The notes under the pieces: model-generated | What the model was told of the DNA's origin: nothing | What the model saw: the letters and a program-made list of their open reading frames with translations, nothing else | Databases searched by the model: none | NCBI GenBank assembly: GCA_964619935.1 | Contig: CAZUGO010000001.1 | Location: 1 to 62,325, forward strand | Direction: 5' to 3' | DNA length: 62,325 nucleotides | From: CAZUGO01 sp964619935 | GTDB taxonomy: Bacteria > Planctomycetota > Phycisphaerae > UBA1845 > CAIVHJ01 | Shown: positions 7,881-16,607 of the stretch, piece after piece | Layout: every line of letters begins with the position of its first letter | Position numbering within the stretch: the stretch's first letter is position 1 | Program-made: the position numbers and the translations under genes

Positions 7881-9941
7881 CTAGGGGCTGCCCGCGGGCG
7901 GGTCGATGATCTGCAGCCCTTCGTTCTCGGTTTCTCGCAGCTCGATGATCAACTGGGTCTGGTCCCGATCGTACATCACCACGTACTTGCGCACGTTGTC
8001 CAGCTCACCGGACAGGGTGTTCAGCACCTTGCGCATCTTGTACAGCCGGGGCGCCGCCTCGAAGGCGCTGAGTTCGAGCTTGAAGGTATTGGCCTTGGCA
8101 GCGGCCTGGGCCACCTCGCGGACCGCCGTGGCCCGGGCCTCTTGCAAGCGCTGCCCGGCGGCACCGCCGACGTCGTCGAGGGCCTCCCGGATCTGCTGAT
8201 CGAGCGCCTGCCGCGCCGGGCCGTCTTGGCCGGCCAACTGGTCCATCTGCTGACCCATGCGATAGATGGATTCGGCCAACTGCGGGTCGGCCGAGACGGC
8301 GCTGAGCTGTCGAATCTTGTCGATGAGCGCTTTTTGCTCCAGGAGGTTCATCTCCTGCTCGGCCATGGCCAGCTCCTGGAATTTCTTGGCGACATCACCC
8401 TCGGTCGGCGGGTGAACATCTTCCAGGCCCACAGACACCAGCTCGATCCCCAACCCCAATTGATCGCACTTCTCCTGGATGCCGCGGTGCAATTGGGCAC
8501 TGGTCTCGGCCCGCTTGGCGCCCATGATGCCTTCGTAGTCGAAGTTGACCGCCTCCATGACCAGCTGGCGGTAGGCCAGTTCGCGCAGCATCAGTTCGGG
8601 ATCGTCGTAGCGATACAGGTAATCCGCAAAGCCTTCGGGATCGGACTTCACCCGGTACTGCACCGGCATCGACACCCACAGGATGTTCACCGGCACGGCC
8701 CCCTGGCGGTCTTCACCCAGGGCGGTCGCCACCAGGACCTCGACGTACGGGATGTCGCGATGCTCCGTGGTCCAGGTGAGCACCCGGTCGCCGTCGTCGG
8801 CCGGCGGGTCCTTGCCGCCGTCGTGAACATCGCCGATCACCATGGTGCGGACCTGGCCGACGTCGGCCTTGCGCACCCGGTCGATGGGCCACGGCAGCTT
8901 GAAGACCAGCCCGGCAGTCAGCGGCTCCTGGGTCCGCCGGCGGCCGAAGCGCTCGATGACGGCCTGCTCACCGGCATCCACCAGGACCACCGAACTCATC
9001 AGCACCAGAATGACAATCGACAGCGCCGCCAGCGGAATGACCGCCCGCTCGATCATCTTGTAAAACCAGGTGGTGCTGACCTCGAAGCCGAACTGGTAGT
9101 TGACCGCGTCGGCAATGGACTTGGCGATGTCGCCGGGCTCGCTGATCAGACCGATCAGCCGACTTTCGAAGGCCGGACGGTAGGCAATACCGGGGAGGCG
9201 CGGGCGATAGAAGTCCAGGACGAAGTTGATCAGGAACTCCAGGGCCAACAGAATGGACAGATAACGGATGACCACCGCGAGAATGTGCTCGGGCAGGGGG
9301 AAGCGGATGGCCACCAGCGCCAGGCAGGCCGCCAGCAGCAGCCCGATCATGGCATTGCCGAACAGATACACCGCCCCGGAGCGCAGCAGCCGGTTGTCGG
9401 TCTCGCGGGCCATCCCCGAGACGTAGCGCGAAAACAGGAACGCGACAAATGCGATCCCGGCCACAAACCAGATCGACAGCGACGCGTGGTCGACCGGCCT
9501 CCACTTGGGATCACGAACGCCCAGCCCGACCCGCCAAGCCGGCTGGTAATCCGCCAGCAACAAGTAGGCGACGATCGACAGCACAAAACCAGGCAGCACC
9601 CAGCGGTACATCCAGGTCAGCCGCCGCTGGGCCACCAGAAACTCCTCCTGGTCCAGCTCGAAGATCGAGCCGGCTCCGGCGCGCTGTCGGTCCTCCTTGA
9701 GCCGCTCGGTCTCGAGGGCCTCGGCCGCGACCTGGCCGCGCAGCTGATGGATCAGGATCAGCGGAATCCAGATCAACACCCCGCCCAGGTAGAACCAGGC
9801 GGCCGCCAGGGCCGCCGCCGAGCGCGAGGTCTGGTACACCAGGATCAGGCAGGCCGCCAGGACCACCTGCAACCCCAGGCCGGCCAGCGAAATGTTGCGG
9901 GCGCGGGTCTCCGTCGCCACGCTGCCAAACTGCACCGTCAT
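7881..9941 (-). CDS. Polytopic membrane protein with C-terminal SPFH domain (HflK-like)
   Basis: 686 residues, about 250 longer than classical HflK. The first 300 residues contain six membrane segments in three pairs, then a seventh (IPLAALSIVILVLMSSVVLV) leads directly into an SPFH domain beginning VDAGEQAVIERFGRR, with KLPWPID in the usual loop. The tail is a long helical region. This is the first gene of the six-gene operon; AGGTGATCGA precedes the ATG. The fusion of a multi-spanning domain to an HflK-like domain is unusual compared with the enterobacterial protein. Partners are most likely the two SPFH proteins and the ABC-2 transporter downstream. Confidence 0.8.
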   Translation of the reverse strand: MTVQFGSVATETRARNISLAGLGLQVVLAACLILVYQTSRSAAALAAAWFYLGGVLIWIPLILIHQLRGQVAAEALETERLKEDRQRAGAGSIFELDQEEFLVAQRRLTWMYRWVLPGFVLSIVAYLLLADYQPAWRVGLGVRDPKWRPVDHASLSIWFVAGIAFVAFLFSRYVSGMARETDNRLLRSGAVYLFGNAMIGLLLAACLALVAIRFPLPEHILAVVIRYLSILLALEFLINFVLDFYRPRLPGIAYRPAFESRLIGLISEPGDIAKSIADAVNYQFGFEVSTTWFYKMIERAVIPLAALSIVILVLMSSVVLVDAGEQAVIERFGRRRTQEPLTAGLVFKLPWPIDRVRKADVGQVRTMVIGDVHDGGKDPPADDGDRVLTWTTEHRDIPYVEVLVATALGEDRQGAVPVNILWVSMPVQYRVKSDPEGFADYLYRYDDPELMLRELAYRQLVMEAVNFDYEGIMGAKRAETSAQLHRGIQEKCDQLGLGIELVSVGLEDVHPPTEGDVAKKFQELAMAEQEMNLLEQKALIDKIRQLSAVSADPQLAESIYRMGQQMDQLAGQDGPARQALDQQIREALDDVGGAAGQRLQEARATAVREVAQAAAKANTFKLELSAFEAAPRLYKMRKVLNTLSGELDNVRKYVVMYDRDQTQLIIELRETENEGLQIIDPPAGSP

Positions 9942-10075
9942 TCGATCACCTGCCTGATTGACACCGCGCTAGCGGGTCCGGCGGAAACACCAGCGCCGCG
10001 GCCGGTTATCCCCCCGGCTTCAGAGAACGTCGAACCCGGCGGGGCACTCAGTCGTATTGCCGTGGGAGCCCCGGC

Positions 10076-11071
10076 ATGTGGTCCAGAATCATCGCCATCT
10101 CGGTAAATACATTTCTGGAAACGATCCGCCAGCCGATCTACGGCGTCATCCTCATCGTGACCGCGATGATGATGCTGTTCAACGTCTCGCTGGCTGCGTA
10201 TACCCTGTCGGATGACAACCTGTTCCTTCAGGATCTAGGGCTATCTACGTTGCTGGTGTCCGGATTGTTCTTGGCAGCCTTCAGCGCGGCGGGAGTTTTG
10301 AGCCGGGAAATCGAAAACAAGACGGTCATGACCATCCTGAGCAAGCCGGTCAGCCGCCCGGTATTGATCGTCGGCAAGTACCTTGGGCTGTTAAGTGCCT
10401 TAACCGTAGCATTTTACATCGGAACCCTGGTGCTCCTGTTCGTCGTCCGGCACAAGGTCATGCAAAACACCACCGACCCGTGGGACATGCCCGCGATCCT
10501 CTTCGGCTTCGGCTCGGTGCTCCTGACCTTGCTGATCAGTGGCTTCGGGAATTACTGGTACGGCTGGCAGTTCTCGTCCACCGCGATCCTGCTGCTGACC
10601 CCACTGATCACCATCGGCTACCTGCTGACCGCGGCCTTCAGCCCCAAGTGGGAGCTGCAGTTTCCCTTCCTGGGTGATGCCAATCTGTTGGCGGCAATCA
10701 TTTTAGTGTTGATGGTGGTCTGGATCATCTCGGCGGTGGCCCTGGCCGCCTCCACCCGACTGGGGCAGGTCGCCACCCTGACGCTGTGCGCCGTGTTCCT
10801 GATGCTCGGTCTGACCTCCGATTTTTTCTTCGGGCAACACCCCATCGAGAATGCCGGGTTCTGGGGACAGCCGACGCATGCCACCCAACTGTGCTGGCTG
10901 TCGTACCGGGTGATGCCCAACCTGGGCATATTCTGGGTCACCGACGGACTGTCCACCGGCAAGTACCTGACCCTGTCCTACCTCACCGACGCAACCGCCT
11001 ATGCACTGGCCTACATCATCGCCATCGTGCTGGTCGGCATCGCCCTTTTCCAGAATCGCGAAGTCGGATAG
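10076..11071 (+). CDS. ABC-2 type permease, no adjacent ATPase
   Basis: 331 residues, ATG preceded by GGGAGCC at good spacing. Six or seven membrane segments; the cytoplasmic stretch LSREIENKTVMTILSKPVSRP between segments two and three is the ABC-2 permease signature seen also in the permease at 2979-4364. It is divergent from the SPFH-ABC operon (134 bases between starts) and is followed by non-coding DNA and then purQ on the other strand, so no ATPase is linked. It might use the ATPase at 4357-5517 or one elsewhere. Role in export or membrane maintenance is inferred. Confidence 0.85.
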   Translation: MWSRIIAISVNTFLETIRQPIYGVILIVTAMMMLFNVSLAAYTLSDDNLFLQDLGLSTLLVSGLFLAAFSAAGVLSREIENKTVMTILSKPVSRPVLIVGKYLGLLSALTVAFYIGTLVLLFVVRHKVMQNTTDPWDMPAILFGFGSVLLTLLISGFGNYWYGWQFSSTAILLLTPLITIGYLLTAAFSPKWELQFPFLGDANLLAAIILVLMVVWIISAVALAASTRLGQVATLTLCAVFLMLGLTSDFFFGQHPIENAGFWGQPTHATQLCWLSYRVMPNLGIFWVTDGLSTGKYLTLSYLTDATAYALAYIIAIVLVGIALFQNREVG

Positions 11072-11156
11072 CCCCCCGGTGCTCAAGAGAACCGCCATTG
11101 GGCCACTTGAGCTATGGACTCATGCGGGGGTGTTGCCGGCACGGAATCGTTCCTCT

Positions 11157-11266
11157 GCGCAGGGAGGGTTCGGACCCTGGCGCGGTAAGCGCCGGCTCCC
11201 GGCGCGGTAAGGGTTGGACGCCGGCGCGGTACGGAACCGATCCCGGCGCAGCACGCGCCGGACCCG
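11157..11266. repeat. Degenerate 22-bp tandem repeat, about five units
   Basis: Within the 430-base gene-free stretch 11072-11501, units starting at 11157, 11179, 11201, 11223 and 11245 share the core GGCGCGGTAAG or close variants, spaced exactly 22 bases apart, with a looser GGACCC-like half. The copies differ at many positions, so the array is old or under weak constraint. Apart from this, the stretch shows only a 7-bp inverted repeat (GCTCAAG/CTTGAGC) shortly after the permease stop and no convincing gene. Confidence 0.6.
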
Positions 11267-11501
11267 AACACCCGGCGACCGCGCTCTGGACACCCCGCGA
11301 CCGTGACCCCAGAACCCGGCGGACCGGATCGCGCCGGCGGCGGAAGGTGGGCTGCCGCTCAATCGCGGGGTTGCGGCAGCTCGGAAGAAACCAACACGGC
11401 GCCAAGAGCATCGGGCCAGCCGGGGTCGGCCCTCGGCTGGCCGTGCTTCATGTTCCACATAATATGGGCATCGGGCGGGCGGGTGGCCGGAACCCACCGG
11501 G

Positions 11502-12269
11502 TCAGCGGAACCAGGCGACGGCCGATTTGAAAATGTCCCGGCCGGCGGGATGCGGGCACCCGGCTCGGCGGGTCCACTGCGGATGGTGCGTCGGTTCGCA
11601 GGCACGCTCCGGATGGGGCATCAAACCCAGGATCCGGCCGCTGCGATCGCACAGTCCGGCGACGTCGAGCATGCTGCCGTTGGGATTCTGCGGATAACCG
11701 ACCGGCCCACCGCCCCCGGAGCCGTAACGCAAGGCGACGCAGCCGGCGTCATCGAGACGCTGCATGGCCGCCGGATCCTCGGCGAGCACCCGACCTTCAC
11801 CGTGGGCCACCGGCAACTCGAACTCGCCTTGCCCGGCCAGAAACACACAGGCCGCCGCGGTTCGTCGCAACGGTACCCAACGGTCCTCGTACTTGCCGGA
11901 CAGGTTGCGGGCCATGGTGACTCGGGGCAGATCGGAAGCACCGGGCAGCAGCCCCGCCTTGCACAATACCTGGAACCCATTGCAGATCCCCAGAATGAGG
12001 CGCTCGCGCCCGGCGTACTCGCGCAATACATCGCCAAGGAACAACTGCAACTGGTTGGCGAAGATGCGGCCGGCGGCGATGTCGTCGCCGTAACTGAACC
12101 CCCCGGGAATGGTCAGCACCTGGTAATCGTGCAGCCGCTCCGGTGCGGCCCGCAGGCAGTTGACGTGCATGATCTCCGGCACAGCGCCGGCCAGCGTCCA
12201 GGCATAGGCGGTCTCCTGCTCGCAGTTGACGCCGGCCGTTCGGAGTACCAGGACCCGAGGGTTTGCCAT
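11502..12269 (-). CDS. purQ: Phosphoribosylformylglycinamidine synthase, glutaminase subunit PurQ
   Basis: About 255 residues. A class I glutamine amidotransferase that supplies ammonia to PurL in the fourth step of purine synthesis (FGAR to FGAM). The nucleophile elbow is GICNGFQ with Cys at about residue 96, the N-terminal segment has CEQET, the glycine loop is PGGFSYGDD, and the catalytic His-Glu pair lies in LMPHPE. The 30-residue extension after HPE (HHPQWTRR and beyond) matches the long-tailed PurQ type. ATG 12269 has GGAGGA five bases upstream; a GTG one codon earlier is the alternative. It lies 41 bases downstream of purL in the same direction, so the two are probably co-transcribed. 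Confidence 0.95.
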   Translation of the reverse strand: MANPRVLVLRTAGVNCEQETAYAWTLAGAVPEIMHVNCLRAAPERLHDYQVLTIPGGFSYGDDIAAGRIFANQLQLFLGDVLREYAGRERLILGICNGFQVLCKAGLLPGASDLPRVTMARNLSGKYEDRWVPLRRTAAACVFLAGQGEFELPVAHGEGRVLAEDPAAMQRLDDAGCVALRYGSGGGGPVGYPQNPNGSMLDVAGLCDRSGRILGLMPHPERACEPTHHPQWTRRAGCPHPAGRDIFKSAVAWFR

Positions 12270-12310
12270 CACACTCCTCCGCAGACGGGTTCAGGCCCGC
12301 CCGGCCGCAG

Positions 12311-15133
12311 TCAGGCCCAGTCGAACGTCGCCCGCCAGGCCGCCGCCAGTTCCGCCGCCGACCAGCCCACCGCCCGCCGACGCTCAACCCGCAGTTCCAG
12401 CCGCGCCGCCGGTATCACCGTGCCCACGCGGGTCGCCTGCAAGGACTCTGATTGCAGCGCGTCCAGCAGTGCCGGTTCGACCTCCAGCAAGTAATTGCCC
12501 AACTGCGGCTCGAACCAGGCGGTGCCGGGGTCGATGCCGTCGAGGCACAATCCCACGTCGCTGCCGATGACCATCTCCGCGGCGCACACCAACAGACCGC
12601 CCTCGCTGACATCATGGGCGCTGCAAATCCCCGGACGGGATTTCAACCAATGACTGACCGTTCGCGATCCGGCAGCCAGGTCAGCCAGGCGAGCGCCCAG
12701 CGGTCGCACCCAGACCACGGCATGCCCGGCCGCCTTCAGGTCGCTGCTGCGGCAGGTCGCGACATCGTCGATCACGCTGATCGCGCTGATCAACACGGTT
12801 CCCGGAATCTGGATGCGCTCCGGCCAACCCAGGCGCTGGGCCTCGGACGCCTGCATGCGAAACACATTGTTGAGGGAGTCTTTCCCGGAAATGAACGGCG
12901 TACCATACGCCACGGCCGCATCGTGACATCCCTGGGCGGCCCGCAACAAGCCGCCCAACTGGGTCTCGTCGGACACGTCGCCCCAGCAGAAATTGTCCAG
13001 CAGGGCCAGTTGCTCCAGGTTCCCGCCCACACAGATGTTATTGCGCACCGCCTCGTCAACGGCGGCCACCGCCATGACGTACGGATCCTGATCGCTGAGC
13101 TGCGGGCAGACCCCGCAACTGAGCGCAATCGCCCGGGGCGAACCCAGCAGCGGCTTGACCACCGCGCCGTCGCTGGGCCCCGATCCCGGCCCCATCAGCG
13201 GTTTGATCACGCTGCCGCCTTGAACTTCATGATCGTACTGCCGAATGATCCATTCCTTGGAGGCCACATTCGGCGACGACAGTTCAGCCAGCAGTTGGTC
13301 GTACAGCCTGGGCGCTGGGCCTGCGGCCGCCGCCGTCGCTGGGGTCGCCGCCGCCGGCTGCCAGGTGGCCGATCGCTGCCGGGACGGCATGCCGCCGTGC
13401 AAGAACGCCAGCTCGAGGCGGCCGACCTCGCGCCCGCCATACTGCAGCACCAGGTGACCGCCGCCGAAGCGCCCGATATCGGTGGCCTCGACATCTTCCG
13501 CGGCACACAGACGCAACACGGCATCCACCCGATCGGGCGGTACGGCCAGGACCATGCGCTCCTGGGCCTCGGAGATCCAGATTTCGTCGTAGCGCAGGCC
13601 GTCATACTTCAGCGGAACCCGTTGCAGTTCGACGATGGCGCCCAGGGTCGCGCCCATTTCACCGACGGCGCTGCTCAAGCCGCCGGCCCCGCAATCGGTC
13701 AGTGCGTGATACAGACAGCCGGCGGCAGCATCGCGGGCCTGCAGGAGCACGTCGGCAACCTTCTTCTCGACGATGGCGTTGCCGATCTGCACGGCGTGGG
13801 CGAACTCGCCGGCGTGGGTGTCGGTCATCTCACCGGATGAGAAGGTCGCTCCATGGATTCCGTCGCGCCCGGTCCGTCCGCCGATCAAAACGATGCGGTC
13901 GCCGTCACAGACCTGCTTGGCAATGCGGTCCCGCGGGATCAATCCCACGCACCCGCAGTACACCAGCGGGTTGCCCAGGTAGCGCTCGTCGAACACCACC
14001 GCCCCGTTCACCGTCGGAATGCCCATGCGATTGCCATAGTCGCGGACCCCGCGGACCACCTCGCGCATGCTGCGGGCCGGGTGGATCACGCCCCGCGGCA
14101 CCCGCTCGGCCGGCAGCCGCGGATCGGCAAAGCAGAACACGGTGGTGTTGGCGATGGGCCGGGCCCCCAGGCCGACCCCCAGAATGTCGCGGATGCAGCC
14201 GCCGATCCCGGTGGCGGCCCCACCGTACGGCTCCAGGGCGGACGGGTGATTGTGGGTCTCGACCTTGAAGGCCACGCCGTGGCGGTCGTCAAACGCAATG
14301 ATGCCGGCGTTGTCGTGAAACACCGACAGGCACCACGACGGGTCCAGCGACCGCGTGGCGCGCACGATGGTCTCACGCAGCAGGTTTGGATACACCCGCT
14401 CAATCGTGGGCAGCGCCGCGGCGGCGTCCGGCCGCAGCGAAATGTGCTCGGGGAACCCGCTGCCCTGGTAGCGGATGGCGCTCTTGAGTGTCTTGTGCAC
14501 GCAATGCTCGCTCCAGGTCTGAGCCAGGGTCTCCAGTTCGACGTCCGTCGGTGAACGACCCCGAGCGCGAAAGTGCGACTGGATGGCCTGCATCTCCGCC
14601 AGGCTCAAGAACAGATGGCCGTCACGGGCGATGGCCGCCAGGGTGGCGTCATCTGCGTGCAGCAGCTCGATCTCGCGAAGCGTCTGCGGATTGGGGCGGG
14701 TCTCGATGAAGGGGTTGAGCAGTTCGCCGCGCTGGGCATCCGCAATGTGAATCTGCTCGATCCCGGAGTTGGCCAGTTGCCGTTCGGCCAGCAGACGGAG
14801 TTGCCGGTCATCGTGGATCCCGTACGCCCGATAACGGCGGCCGGTGCGCACCCGGTCGATCGGGTAACCCAGTTCGCGGATGGCCTGCTCGGTGGACAGG
14901 GCCGCCGGATCCATGACCCCCGGACGGGGAAGCACCTCGATGACCGGCTGGTCCGGCCCGCGGGCCGGATCGCCGCTGCCGCGGATCACACACCGTTCGC
15001 TAACCGCATCGCACAGCAGCCGATCGGCGATGTCCTGCACGTCGGCGGCGCTCAGCGGGCCTTCCAGGAAGAACACGCGCGACGGTTCCAGCGTGGCCGC
15101 CGGCGGCATGCCGGGGCACAACCCGACGTCCAC
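12311..15133 (-). CDS. purL: Phosphoribosylformylglycinamidine synthase, PurS-PurL fusion type
   Basis: 940 residues from GTG 15133. The catalytic PurL part is about 730 residues with the two AIRS-synthase-like halves: SEHCVHKTL near residue 210, a KVETHNHPSALEPYGGAATG nucleotide and metal site, GNRMGIPTVNG, and ISGKDSLNN in the second half. The first 150 residues form a PurS-like domain, giving a fusion. Homology appears to begin before the GTG: the frame is open up to 15208 and encodes LWKVEVVE, expected at the start of PurS, but there is no ATG, GTG or TTG there. An ATT at 15190 has GGGGAG upstream. Pairs with PurQ next door to convert FGAR to FGAM using ATP and glutamine. Confidence 0.93.
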   Translation of the reverse strand: MDVGLCPGMPPAATLEPSRVFFLEGPLSAADVQDIADRLLCDAVSERCVIRGSGDPARGPDQPVIEVLPRPGVMDPAALSTEQAIRELGYPIDRVRTGRRYRAYGIHDDRQLRLLAERQLANSGIEQIHIADAQRGELLNPFIETRPNPQTLREIELLHADDATLAAIARDGHLFLSLAEMQAIQSHFRARGRSPTDVELETLAQTWSEHCVHKTLKSAIRYQGSGFPEHISLRPDAAAALPTIERVYPNLLRETIVRATRSLDPSWCLSVFHDNAGIIAFDDRHGVAFKVETHNHPSALEPYGGAATGIGGCIRDILGVGLGARPIANTTVFCFADPRLPAERVPRGVIHPARSMREVVRGVRDYGNRMGIPTVNGAVVFDERYLGNPLVYCGCVGLIPRDRIAKQVCDGDRIVLIGGRTGRDGIHGATFSSGEMTDTHAGEFAHAVQIGNAIVEKKVADVLLQARDAAAGCLYHALTDCGAGGLSSAVGEMGATLGAIVELQRVPLKYDGLRYDEIWISEAQERMVLAVPPDRVDAVLRLCAAEDVEATDIGRFGGGHLVLQYGGREVGRLELAFLHGGMPSRQRSATWQPAAATPATAAAAGPAPRLYDQLLAELSSPNVASKEWIIRQYDHEVQGGSVIKPLMGPGSGPSDGAVVKPLLGSPRAIALSCGVCPQLSDQDPYVMAVAAVDEAVRNNICVGGNLEQLALLDNFCWGDVSDETQLGGLLRAAQGCHDAAVAYGTPFISGKDSLNNVFRMQASEAQRLGWPERIQIPGTVLISAISVIDDVATCRSSDLKAAGHAVVWVRPLGARLADLAAGSRTVSHWLKSRPGICSAHDVSEGGLLVCAAEMVIGSDVGLCLDGIDPGTAWFEPQLGNYLLEVEPALLDALQSESLQATRVGTVIPAARLELRVERRRAVGWSAAELAAAWRATFDWA

Positions 15134-15328
15134 CCCAATGCGGGACGCCTGGCGTTCAACGACTTCGACTTTCCAGAGGCGGCCAGGAATGAAACCGACT
15201 CCCCGTTCTCAGTGCTGAGATGCCGACTGCCGGCGCGACTATCGTCGCCGCTGGAGCGGCCGCCGTCAACGCTGCGGGGTCGTCCGAAAAAGCCACACTG
15301 AGCCGCCCGAGCAGCCGATGAAGAAGGC

Positions 15329-16111
15329 ATGAAAGGTGTGATCCTGGCAGGTGGATTTGGAACCCGTCTGGACCCGTTGACCCGGGTGGTCAACAAGCAT
15401 CTGCTGCCGGTCTACGACAAGCCGATGATTTACTACCCGCTGGAATGCCTGTCGCGCAGCGGCATCCGCGAAGTCCTGGTGATCACCGGCGGGCACAACC
15501 CCAAGGATCTGGCCCTGCTGGTGGGCGACGGCCGGCAGTTCGGCTTCAAGCGCTTGCAGTACGCGGTCCAGCAGCGGGCCGCCGGCATCGCCCATGCCGT
15601 GGGCCTGGCCGAGGCTTTTGCCGACGGCGCTCCACTGCTGGTGATGCTGGGCGACAACCTGGTCCAACACACCCTGGATCCACACATCGCCCAGTTCGAA
15701 TTGCAGGGCGGCGGGGCCCGCGTGTTGCTCGCCCGGGTGCCCAATCCGCAGGCCTACGGGGTGGCCGAGTTGAGCGGCCGCCAGTTGATCCGCATCGTCG
15801 AAAAACCCAGCCGTCCACCCAGCGACCTGGCGGTCACCGGGATCTACTTTTTCGATGCCGCGGTGTTTGACATCGTCCGCAGCCTGCGGCCGTCGCGCCG
15901 CAACGAGCTGGAAGTCACGGATGTCAACAACGCGTACCTGCAAAGCGGCCGCCTGCGCTTCGGCATGATCGCGGGCTGGTGGCTGGATGCCGGCGAAGGA
16001 ATCGACGCCTACCTGGAGGCCTGCAATCGCGTGGCCGCCGACGGTGCCAACCATCCGGCCCCCGGCACCACGCCCGACCTGCGGCCGGCCATCTGTGGTC
16101 CGAACCCATGA
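15329..16111 (+). CDS. rmlA: Glucose-1-phosphate thymidylyltransferase
   Basis: 260 residues, close to the usual length for the short RmlA type. The nucleotide-binding signature LAGGFGTRLDPLT opens the protein, followed by NKHLLPVYDKPMIYYPLE, which is diagnostic for dTDP-glucose pyrophosphorylases. GDNL supplies the metal-binding Asp and VEKP the sugar-phosphate site; TGIYFFD and GWWLDAGE close the fold. Forms dTDP-glucose from dTTP and glucose-1-phosphate. AGAAGG precedes the ATG. The stop overlaps the next start (ATGA), so it is translationally coupled to the epimerase and lies in an operon with rmlB. Confidence 0.93.
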   Translation: MKGVILAGGFGTRLDPLTRVVNKHLLPVYDKPMIYYPLECLSRSGIREVLVITGGHNPKDLALLVGDGRQFGFKRLQYAVQQRAAGIAHAVGLAEAFADGAPLLVMLGDNLVQHTLDPHIAQFELQGGGARVLLARVPNPQAYGVAELSGRQLIRIVEKPSRPPSDLAVTGIYFFDAAVFDIVRSLRPSRRNELEVTDVNNAYLQSGRLRFGMIAGWWLDAGEGIDAYLEACNRVAADGANHPAPGTTPDLRPAICGPNP

Positions 16112-16596
16112 CCCTGGTGCTGACCTCCACGACCGCCGAGCGGATCCATCAGAGCGCCGTCACGCCCCTGACGGTCCACCCCGATGAGCGCGGCCGCTTG
16201 ATGGAGATTCTGCGCAATGACGATCCGCTGTTCCATCATTTCGGCCAGGTATACATGACCACGGCCTATCCGGGGGTGGTCAAGGCCTGGCACAAGCATC
16301 GCAAACAGTGGGATTACTTTGCGTGCCTCCACGGCATGGTCAAAGTGGTGTTGTTCGATCCACGGCCGGAGTCGCCCACCTGCGGCGCGTTGAACCAGCA
16401 CATTCTGGGCGTGCACCGCCCGGCGCGGGTGTTGATTCCGCCGGGGGTCTGGCACGGGTACATGTGCATCAGCGATCACGAGTGCATTCTGATCAACTGC
16501 CCCACCGAAGTGTACGACCACGCCGAGCCTGATGAGCAGCGCCTGGACCCCCGTTCTGACGATATTCCCTACGACTGGTCGCGACGCGATTCTTGA
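16108..16596 (+). CDS. rmlC: dTDP-4-dehydrorhamnose 3,5-epimerase-family protein
   Basis: 162 residues, a single cupin domain of the RmlC family. Visible marks are DERGRLMEI near the start, VKAWHKHRKQWDYF in the first sugar-binding strand (the catalytic His lies here), GMVKVVLFD, and IPPGVWHGYMC with the conserved Tyr region. It is of the short subtype that ends in DDIPYDW rather than the classic RmlC tail, so the exact epimerised position is uncertain. Starts inside the stop of rmlA and ends 11 bases before rmlB. Expected to act on the dTDP-4-keto-6-deoxyglucose made by the neighbour. Confidence 0.85.
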   Translation: MTLVLTSTTAERIHQSAVTPLTVHPDERGRLMEILRNDDPLFHHFGQVYMTTAYPGVVKAWHKHRKQWDYFACLHGMVKVVLFDPRPESPTCGALNQHILGVHRPARVLIPPGVWHGYMCISDHECILINCPTEVYDHAEPDEQRLDPRSDDIPYDWSRRDS

Positions 16597-16607
16597 GGAT
16601 CCGAGCC

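Noticed and set aside
8142..10106. A plus-strand open frame of 654 codons opposite the polytopic SPFH gene
   Set aside because: Antisense shadow; the minus frame has membrane segments and an SPFH domain.
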